From: Halobacteriales archaeon QH_8_67_36
GTDB lineage: Archaea > Halobacteriota > Halobacteria > Halobacteriales > Haloarculaceae
Reading direction: 5' to 3'
DNA: 10,291 nt
Assembly (NCBI GenBank): GCA_003021755.1
Contig: PXQZ01000065.1
Span: forward strand, 1 to 10,291
Shown: piece after piece, positions 1 through 4,500 of the stretch
Layout: each line of letters begins with the position of its first letter
Numbering within the stretch: position 1 is the stretch's first letter
Program-made: the position numbers and the translations under genes
The notes under the pieces: generated by a model
Databases searched by the model: none
Told to the model about the DNA's origin: nothing
What the model saw: only the letters and a program-made list of their open reading frames with translations

Positions 1-46
1 AGTCAATCTGGTCGAGATTACCGCTGAGGCTAGCGTTTTCGGACAT
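1..46 (-). CDS. orc1: Orc1/Cdc6 family replication initiator, N-terminal fragment (cut by window edge)
   Basis: A leftward reading frame begins with ATG at 46-44 and stays open to the window edge; the 15 complete codons read MSENASLSGNLDQID. The fragment is too short to show the AAA+ ATPase or winged-helix domains, so the call rests on context. In haloarchaea the main origin gene orc1/cdc6 lies divergent from oapABC across an ORB-bearing intergenic region, and both the ORBs and oapABC are present here. The polar, flexible N-terminus fits an Orc1 protein ahead of its AAA+ module. The product would bind the ORBs and load the MCM helicase. The start codon sits inside the loop of an inverted repeat (26-71), which may affect its expression. 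Any other leftward gene is possible in principle. Confidence 0.6.
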   Translation of the reverse strand, partial: MSENASLSGNLDQID

Positions 47-71
47 GGACACTCAGAAAACGCTATGCCTC
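26..71 (-). promoter_or_regulatory. Inverted repeat enclosing the orc1 start codon
   Basis: GAGGC-TAGCGTTTTC at 26-40 is the reverse complement of 56-71 apart from one unpaired base (T66). This gives a 15-bp stem with a 15-base loop at 41-55, and the start codon (44-46) lies in that loop. The inner 10 bp (31-40 with 56-65) pair perfectly. In an mRNA with a leader longer than about 25 bases this would be a hairpin presenting the AUG in its loop. As DNA it could be a dyad operator for a regulator or for Orc1 itself. The repeat is seen directly; the regulatory role is inferred. Confidence 0.5.
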
Positions 72-100
72 ACTTTTCAATCCTTATCTGAACACCGCGC

Positions 101-200
101 GTCATAGCATAGAAAAACTTTATGTGCAATACCGTACAACAGTAGCCGTACCAGGAAAAAAGAGAAGATAGCTAGTCACTATAATACTACACTGTCCCTA
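101..200. other. AT-rich stretch, candidate duplex unwinding element and orc1 promoter region
   Basis: By hand count this stretch is 62% A+T, while the genes around it are about two-thirds G+C. It contains runs such as GGAAAAAAGAGAAGATA and ATAATACTAC, which on the minus strand offer several TATA-like elements upstream of orc1. It could serve as the unwinding element of the origin, as the orc1 promoter, or both. The sequence alone does not separate these roles. Confidence 0.4.
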
Positions 201-226
201 GAGATCGTTTTCACTCCGGAATCTCC
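195..226 (-). repeat. Degenerate ORB-like element
   Basis: On the minus strand this reads TTCC, a four-base spacer, then TGAAAACGA, and ends near TAGGGA. That resembles the TTCCA...TGAAACGA core of the ORB at 305-325, but with altered spacing and no proper G-string. Beside it lies a direct repeat of TCCGGA (215-220 and 224-229). It may be a weak third Orc1 site or chance. Confidence 0.2.
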
Positions 227-304
227 GGATTCGCCCGCGCTGCCGTTCCATCATCCACCGGCAAACCGTCCGTCGTGCCGGGTCCCCACCCGTGCCCGTC
301 ACCC

Positions 305-332
305 GTTCCACCTGAAACGAAGGGGTGGGGGG
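305..332 (+). repeat. Origin recognition box (ORB) with halophile G-string, plus orientation
   Basis: The core GTTCCACCTGAAAC at 305-318 is followed by GAA, GGGG at 322-325, one T and six more Gs to 332. This matches the haloarchaeal ORB pattern: an imperfect dyad of GTTCCA and TGAAAC followed by a G-rich string that Orc1 proteins read. It agrees with the inverted copy at 604-624 at 17 of 21 positions, and the mismatches fall mainly in the dyad centre. It is a predicted Orc1 binding site. Confidence 0.8.
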
Positions 333-603
333 CTCCGAGCGGGTCGTGTCATCGCTCCGGTCGAACGTTCCTATTGGTCAGACGGTAGGTTCCGGCGCTA
401 CGCTCGGCCGCGGGAGGACCGTCTCTACTCCGACGCTATCTCTTCTGATGTCACTACTGTCTCGACTTCGTCGTGACCGGTCGTTTCCATTCTATCGCTC
501 TCCGGCCAGCGCACCGGCAGCGGGCACCTCCATGGTATCATCGTCCCGGTACAAATATCTCACCCTCGTGCAGGCTAGACAGCCACCAGTTACGTACCGT
601 TTT

Positions 604-624
604 CCCCTCCGTTTCCCATGGAAC
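604..624 (-). repeat. Origin recognition box (ORB), minus orientation
   Basis: On the minus strand the core GTTCCATGGGAAAC (624-611) is followed by GGA and GGGG (607-604), with an A-run beyond. It is the inverted partner of the ORB at 305-325, identical at 17 of 21 positions including both dyad arms and the G-string. The pair points inward across 278 bases, the arrangement described for oriC1-type haloarchaeal origins. Confidence 0.8.
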
Positions 625-703
625 CGTCTGTCTGCCGTCCTTGGCTGTGTCATGAATCCTCTATAACAATCGTGTCAAAAATGTTTTGTTTGTCTGACGT
701 AGT

Positions 704-709
704 CTTAAG
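704..709 (+). promoter_or_regulatory. TATA-like element for the oapABC operon
   Basis: CTTAAG lies about 70 bases before the oapA ATG, in an AT-rich stretch (661-720). A start site about 25 bases downstream would give a leader of roughly 40 bases, which fits the presence of a Shine-Dalgarno sequence before oapA. This is a single short motif, so the call is tentative. Confidence 0.25.
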
Positions 710-764
710 TGAATTCCCGTATCTGTTGGTGGTAGAAGCCGCCATACCGGCACGCCCGGGCGGC

Positions 765-770
765 GGGAGG
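765..770 (+). promoter_or_regulatory. Shine-Dalgarno sequence of oapA
   Basis: GGGAGG ends five bases before the ATG at 776 and matches the haloarchaeal anti-Shine-Dalgarno sequence. It fixes the start of oapA at 776. It is notable because the mdh-divergent gene, hef and the CBS gene appear to be leaderless. Confidence 0.55.
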
Positions 771-775
771 ATAGG

Positions 776-1417
776 ATGGGACTGCTCACAGATCTCAAAG
801 ATTCGATTTCGAGGGCGGCATCGACGCTGTTCTCGGAGGAAGACCCCAAACGTATCGGCATCTACGGACCGCCCAACGCGGGCAAGACGACGCTCGCGAA
901 CCGCATCGCACGCGACTGGACCGGCGACGCCGTCGGCCCGGAGAGTCACGTGCCCCACGAGACCCGTCGGGCCCGCCGCAAAGAGAACGTCGAAATCGAG
1001 CGTGACGGCAAGAAGGTCACTATCGACATCGTCGACACGCCCGGCGTGACGACGAAAGTCGACTACACCGAGTTCCTCGAACACGACATGGAGAAAGACG
1101 ACGCGGTGCGTCGCTCCCGCGAGGCCACCGAAGGGGTCGCCGAAGCGATGCACTGGCTCCGCGAGGACGTCGACGGCGTCATCTACGTGCTCGACTCCGC
1201 GACGGACCCGTTCACGCAGGTGAACACGATGCTCATCGGTATCATCGAGAGCCAGGACCTTCCGGTCCTGATTCTCGCGAACAAGATAGACCTCGAGGAC
1301 TCGTCGGTTCAGCGCATCCGTAACGCCTACCCACAACACGAGACCATCCCGCTGTCGGCCCTGGAAGGGGACAACATGGACGAGGTCTACGACAAGATAG
1401 CGGAGTACTTCGGGTGA
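776..1417 (+). CDS. oapA: Era-like GTP-binding protein, origin-associated (OapA)
   Basis: This is a 213-residue small GTPase of the Era-like group, with all nucleotide-binding motifs visible: the P-loop GPPNAGKTT (31-39), DTPG (G3, 87-90), NKID (G4, 169-172) and SAL (G5, 194-196). A stretch with basic residues (57-80) lies in the switch I region. Unlike bacterial Era there is no C-terminal KH domain; the protein ends soon after the G domain, so RNA binding of the Era kind is not indicated. The N-terminal 20 residues form a short, probably amphipathic helix. In haloarchaea this GTPase gene sits beside the main origin, next to two conserved partners, hence the name origin-associated protein; the molecular function is not established to my knowledge. 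A Shine-Dalgarno sequence supports the start, and its stop overlaps or nearly touches oapB, so the two are probably co-translated. Confidence 0.88.
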   Translation: MGLLTDLKDSISRAASTLFSEEDPKRIGIYGPPNAGKTTLANRIARDWTGDAVGPESHVPHETRRARRKENVEIERDGKKVTIDIVDTPGVTTKVDYTEFLEHDMEKDDAVRRSREATEGVAEAMHWLREDVDGVIYVLDSATDPFTQVNTMLIGIIESQDLPVLILANKIDLEDSSVQRIRNAYPQHETIPLSALEGDNMDEVYDKIAEYFG

Positions 1418-1422
1418 TACGG

Positions 1423-1806
1423 ATGGCAGAAGTGAAAGACCCAAGCGACGGCGTCCAGATCGACCTCATCAGCGGTGAGCGAATGGACGGGCTGGCGTCC
1501 ATGGAGAAGATTCGACTCATCCTCGACGGCGTGCGCGACGGGAACATCGTCATCCTCGAAGAGGGGCTCTCCCCCGACGAGGAGTCCCGGCTCATCGAAG
1601 TGACGATGACCGAGATCAGCCCCGACGAGTTCAACGGCATCGAAATCGAGACCTACCCCAAATCGGAGGCCGCCGACGCGAGTCTGCTGGACCGTATCAT
1701 GGGCAAGGAGTCGACGAAGAAACTCACCGTCATCGGCCCGGCCAACCAGATAGAGACCCTCCACAAGGACAAGAACCTCATCAGCGCGCTCGTCTCTCGG
1801 AAATAA
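1423..1806 (+). CDS. oapB: DUF2073-type origin-associated protein OapB
   Basis: This is a 127-residue acidic protein of the archaeal family known as DUF2073 or OapB/ArvB. It is soluble, with no signal peptide or membrane segment. Conserved-looking blocks are VQIDLISGERMDGLASMEKI near the N-terminus, a central IVILEEGLSPDEE and a C-terminal KLTVIGPANQIETLHKD. I chose the ATG at 1423, five bases after the oapA stop; an in-frame GTG at 1414 that overlaps the oapA stop would add three residues and cannot be excluded. The gene is always expected with the OapA GTPase, so the product may be its partner or effector, but that is inference. Its stop shares a base with the ATG of oapC (TAATG), which indicates translational coupling. 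Confidence 0.82.
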   Translation: MAEVKDPSDGVQIDLISGERMDGLASMEKIRLILDGVRDGNIVILEEGLSPDEESRLIEVTMTEISPDEFNGIEIETYPKSEAADASLLDRIMGKESTKKLTVIGPANQIETLHKDKNLISALVSRK

Positions 1807-2432
1807 TGCCACACCAGTGTACGAACTGCGGCCGCGGGTTCGAGGACGGCTCCCAGGAGATGCTGTCGGGCTGTCCGAACTGCGGCGGCAACAAGTTCCA
1901 GTTCCAGCCCGAGGGGGCCGATAGCTCGCCCCCGACGGACGACCCGCCGGAGCCGCCCGAGCCGCCGGGCGCCAACGGCACCGTTGCGAAGACGGTCGGG
2001 AAGACGGCGGCGACGGTCCGTGACATCGTCGGCGGGAACGAGGAGCCGGCGGTCGGTGCGGAGGCGGCCGACGCCCGGACGGACGCCGGGCCGGCCGGGA
2101 CCGAGAACTCCGCACAGGCGAGCGCCCGCGGGGAGGTCGTCTCCCCGGACGAACTGCCGGACCACACCGGCGATGGCGACCACCAGTTCGAGCCCGTCGG
2201 TGCCGACGCGCCGGCGACGACCGAATCGGGCTCCGAGGCGGAGCGCCGCGACCGGCCGGACCTCCAGGAACTGCGCGAGGAGCTGAACGACCAGTTCGAG
2301 TCCATCAAGGTTCTCGAACCCGGGCAGTACGAACTGAACCTGATGGAGCTGTACGACCGCGAGGAGTACATCGTCGCACTGCAGGAGGACGGCCGCTACT
2401 CCATCCAGGTGCCCGAGACGATTCGGGAGTAA
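1806..2432 (+). CDS. oapC: Zinc-ribbon origin-associated protein OapC
   Basis: This 208-residue protein has three parts. An N-terminal zinc ribbon has CxxC pairs at C5/C8 and C23/C26. A long low-complexity middle (about 35-150), rich in Pro, Ala, Asp, Glu and Gly, is probably disordered. A compact C-terminal domain (about 152-208) contains LREELNDQFESIKVLEPGQY and a Tyr-rich strand region. The layout matches the OapC/ArvC family, third gene of the conserved oapABC set beside haloarchaeal oriC1. The start overlaps the oapB stop by one base. The function is unknown; the zinc ribbon could bind nucleic acid or protein. The middle is variable in length and likely a tether. It is last in the operon and faces mdh. 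Confidence 0.82.
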   Translation: MPHQCTNCGRGFEDGSQEMLSGCPNCGGNKFQFQPEGADSSPPTDDPPEPPEPPGANGTVAKTVGKTAATVRDIVGGNEEPAVGAEAADARTDAGPAGTENSAQASARGEVVSPDELPDHTGDGDHQFEPVGADAPATTESGSEAERRDRPDLQELREELNDQFESIKVLEPGQYELNLMELYDREEYIVALQEDGRYSIQVPETIRE

Positions 2433-2449
2433 CCTACTGGGGTTCCGGC

Positions 2450-2484
2450 CGTCTCCCGACTGGTCCGACCGGAAACGGGAGACG
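2450..2484. terminator. Stem-loop between convergent oapC and mdh
   Basis: CGTCTCCCG at 2450-2458 pairs perfectly with CGGGAGACG at 2476-2484, giving a 9-bp stem with a 17-base loop. It lies between the oapC stop and the mdh stop, which face each other 67 bases apart. There is no long T-run on either side, so it is not a textbook archaeal terminator. Its position suggests a shared 3' end or transcript-stabilising structure. Confidence 0.45.
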
Positions 2485-2499
2485 ATTCGCCCTCGCGAT

Positions 2500-3414
2500 C
2501 TAAGCGATCTCGTCGTACTGCTTTGCTAACTTCTCGGCGGCCTCGGCCATCAGTTCCTGTTCGTAGTCGTCCAGGTCCCACTCGATTACCTCCTCGACGC
2601 CGTTCGACCCGAGACGGACCGGGACGCCGAAGGCGGTGTCCTCGTGGCCGAACTCGCCCTGTAGCTTGACCGACGCCGGGAACACCGCGCCGGTGTCCCG
2701 GACGATGGCCTCGACCATGTGGGCGACGCCGCGGGCCGGCCCCCACTCCGTCGCGCCCTTGCGCTCGATGACGTCCATCGCGGACTCCTGGAGGTCGGCC
2801 AGGATCTCCTCGCGCTCATCGGCCGAGAACTCGGGGTCGCGACCGTCGACGCGAACCTTCGAGAAGACCGGCACCTGTGCGTCGCCGTGTTCGCCCAGGA
2901 TCGTGGCCTCGACGTTCGTCGTCGGCGCGTCGAAGCGGTCGGCCAGCACGTAACGAAAGCGCGCCGAATCCAGTCGGCCGCCGAAGCCGATGACCCGTTC
3001 TCGCGGACGAGACCCCGCTTCGTAGAGGTGGCGGTTGAGCAGGTCGACGGGGTTGGAGGTGGTCAGGGAGACGTAGTCGTCGTTGTGCTCGTCCAGCGAC
3101 GACTGGATGTCCTCCATGATGGGCGCGTTGTCGCCCGCGAGGTCGATGCGGGTCTGGCCGGGCTGGCGCGGGATACCGGCCGTGATGACGACCACGTCGG
3201 AGCCGGCCGTGTCGGCGTAGTCGCCCTGTCGGACCCGCGTGTTCGAGTCGTAGGCGATGCCGTGGTTGGCGTCCGCGGCCTGCCCGACGGTGTCTTCCTT
3301 CTTGTCGGGGATGTCGACGAAGACGAGTTCGTCGGCGATGTCACGGAGGGCGATGCTGTAGCCCGCAGCGGCACCGACAGTACCGGCCGCACCGACAATG
3401 CTTACCTTTGTCAT
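2500..3414 (-). CDS. mdh: Malate dehydrogenase (LDH-like type)
   Basis: This is a 304-residue NAD-dependent enzyme that interconverts malate and oxaloacetate in the citric acid cycle. The nucleotide-binding GAAGTVG lies at 8-14 and the adenosine-binding Asp at 34 (VFVDIPD). The substrate loop GIPRQPGQTR (80-89) carries Arg83 in the position that selects malate over lactate (LDH position 102) and a second substrate-binding Arg89. Asn121 (SNPVD), Asp149 and Arg152 follow. The catalytic His is at 176 in GEHGD. It belongs to the tetrameric LDH-like malate dehydrogenases typified by the salt-stable H. marismortui enzyme, and much of the sequence is as I remember that protein. It is rich in Asp and Glu, as expected for a cytoplasm with molar KCl. 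It is transcribed alone, convergent with oapC and divergent from the zinc-ribbon gene. Confidence 0.95.
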   Translation of the reverse strand: MTKVSIVGAAGTVGAAAGYSIALRDIADELVFVDIPDKKEDTVGQAADANHGIAYDSNTRVRQGDYADTAGSDVVVITAGIPRQPGQTRIDLAGDNAPIMEDIQSSLDEHNDDYVSLTTSNPVDLLNRHLYEAGSRPRERVIGFGGRLDSARFRYVLADRFDAPTTNVEATILGEHGDAQVPVFSKVRVDGRDPEFSADEREEILADLQESAMDVIERKGATEWGPARGVAHMVEAIVRDTGAVFPASVKLQGEFGHEDTAFGVPVRLGSNGVEEVIEWDLDDYEQELMAEAAEKLAKQYDEIA

Positions 3415-3517
3415 ACCGGATAGGAGTCCTCACCGCGGGGAGGTAAACGCTTCTTTTCGTTCCGTCCCACTCGCTGGCCCGACGGCCCCCAGTCGTGTCT
3501 CCGGCGGCGCCCGCAAG

Positions 3518-3525
3518 TCATAATC
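3518..3525 (+). promoter_or_regulatory. TATA-like element of the SSSCA1-type gene
   Basis: TCATAATC is centred about 28 bases before the ATG at 3549. That spacing puts transcription start at or very near the ATG, the usual leaderless arrangement in haloarchaea. It supports 3549 over an in-frame ATG at 3495. Confidence 0.4.
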
Positions 3526-3548
3526 CGCTCGCACGTCTCCATCCCCGT

Positions 3549-4227
3549 ATGAGCGACTTCGACAAGGAAGCCGAGCGCGAGAAGCTCCGCGAGAAGTACG
3601 GCAAAGAGGACGAAAAGCGCAAAGCGACCGAGCAGATGAGCGAACTGCTGTTGAAGGGCGCGACGATGACGAACGCCCACTGCACGGACTGTGGGGACCC
3701 CATCTTCCGGTACGACGGCCAGGAGTTCTGTCCGACCTGTCAGAAGCCGGTCGCTCGCGAGCAGGGCTCGGACCGACGGACGGGACACGACGGAGGCGGC
3801 CGACGACGCTCCCGCCACCGGCGCGGACGCGAACGCCGCCGACGCGACGGACACGGCGACCGACGCCGCCGACCACCCGCCGACCGCCGACCAGCAGATG
3901 GGTGACACGACCCGAGAGGTACCCTCCGCTGACCCCGGCCGGTCGCCCGGAGCCAAAGCGCCGGCAGCCGACAGTCCATCGACGCCGGCCACCAGTCAAT
4001 CGGCGCCGTCGGCCCCCGAGCGGTCGGAGCCCGCTCAGGACTCGACGGAACGTGAGTCCACGGACGACTCGGTGACCGCGGAGCTGTCGGCGGCGGAGTC
4101 GCTGCTCGCGGAGACGGTCCACCGGTTCGCACGGCGGGCCGCCGACACCGACGACCCGCGAACGGCCCGCGAGCATCTGGAGACGGCCCGCGAGGCCGGC
4201 GAGGCGCTCGACGCCGTCCGCTTCTAG
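3549..4227 (+). pseudogene. SSSCA1/p27 autoantigen-type zinc-ribbon protein, split by a frameshift
   Basis: The N-terminal part starts at ATG 3549 with a charged coiled helix (residues 1-38) and a zinc ribbon with Cys at 45, 48, 61 and 64 (HCTDCGD and FCPTC). This matches the Sjogren's syndrome/scleroderma autoantigen 1 family, common in haloarchaea and of unknown role. From about 3770-3790 the G/C-at-third-position pattern moves to the +1 frame and continues to the TAG at 4225-4227. That frame encodes an Ala/Asp/Thr-rich linker and a C-terminal helical part (LAETVHRFARRAADTDDPR and following). The original frame turns into an Arg-rich, improbable tail and stops at 3905. One extra base, or two missing, near GAGCAGGGCTCGGACCGACG explains this. 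It may be a sequencing error, a real mutation or, less likely, recoding. The intact protein would have about 225 residues. Confidence 0.72.
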
Positions 4228-4361
4228 CCGTCACCCGGCCCGTCGCTCGTCGCCGCGGCGTGGTGCCCGAACAACGCCCGGACGAGCTTCCGGGACTGCG
4301 AACAGTAGTGACTCCCCAGCAACACTACCGGTAGGTAGTCGCCCTCGGCGAGGTCCGTGGC
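4224..4361 (-). pseudogene. Possible remnant of a leftward coding sequence, unrecognised
   Basis: The minus strand reads a plausible protein tail including GDYLPVVLLGSHYCSQSRK and VRALFGHH, ending at a TAG at 4226-4224 that overlaps the stop of the plus-strand gene. G/C third positions are common but CTA, GTA and TTG also occur. The frame stays open upstream for over 130 bases but has no ATG, GTG or TTG, and the residues there look non-coding. It may be the end of a decayed gene, or chance. I do not recognise a family. Confidence 0.22.
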
Positions 4362-4450
4362 CCGTCCCGTCTCGCTCCCCCGACCCGCGGGAGCTCGGAA
4401 TCGAGCCGCCGGCTCCGCCGTTCGCTCACGCCGTGATCCGTCTGCAACTG

Positions 4451-4492
4451 AAAAAGACGTACACTGAAGACCTCTCCTGCGGTCGAGAGAGG
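4451..4492 (-). terminator. Stem-loop and T-run after hef
   Basis: On the minus strand, just past the hef stop at 4501, CCTCTC (4492-4487) pairs with GAGAGG (4476-4471), a 6-bp stem with a 10-base loop. A TTTTT run follows at 4455-4451. Archaeal termination depends mainly on T-runs, so the T-run with a nearby hairpin is a fair terminator candidate. The stem is short. Confidence 0.35.
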
Positions 4493-4500
4493 TTGGATGT

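Larger units (their letters stand above)
47..775. other. oriC1: Chromosomal replication origin region (oriC1-type)
   Basis: This 729-base region has no credible gene. Its GC content is uneven, unlike the evenly GC-rich neighbours: 101-200 has 38 G+C in 100 bases and 661-720 has 21 in 60 by hand count. It holds two 21-bp ORBs in inverted orientation (305-325 on the plus strand, 604-624 on the minus strand), whose G-strings point toward each other across 278 bases. It is flanked by a probable orc1 on the left and oapABC on the right, the known oriC1 neighbourhood in haloarchaea. The AT-rich stretch at 101-200, or the one at 661-720, is the best candidate duplex unwinding element; the interval between the ORBs is not markedly AT-rich. 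The leftward orc1 promoter must also lie in 47-200 and the oapA promoter near 700. Confidence 0.8.

Noticed and set aside
244..269. GTTCCA followed by CCACCGGCAAAC as a further ORB
   Set aside because: It shares short words with the ORBs, but the spacing is off and there is no G-string.
47..775. Possible tRNA or other structured RNA gene in the long gap
   Set aside because: I found no cloverleaf, CCA end or conserved T-loop. The structured elements there are ORBs and the orc1 inverted repeat.
325..1049. Short plus-strand frames across the origin region and the start of oapA
   Set aside because: They begin inside an ORB or the intergenic region, lack a ribosome site and coding bias, and the later ones overlap oapA in the wrong frame.
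650..1444. A 264-codon minus-strand frame opposite oapA
   Set aside because: It is an antisense shadow. The plus strand has the complete GTPase motifs and a Shine-Dalgarno sequence.
2719..3423. A plus-strand open frame opposite mdh
   Set aside because: It is the shadow of the malate dehydrogenase, whose full set of active-site residues is on the minus strand.
3495..3548. Upstream ATG extension of the zinc-ribbon gene
   Set aside because: The added residues are atypical, and a TATA-like element at 3518-3525 points to a leaderless start at 3549.
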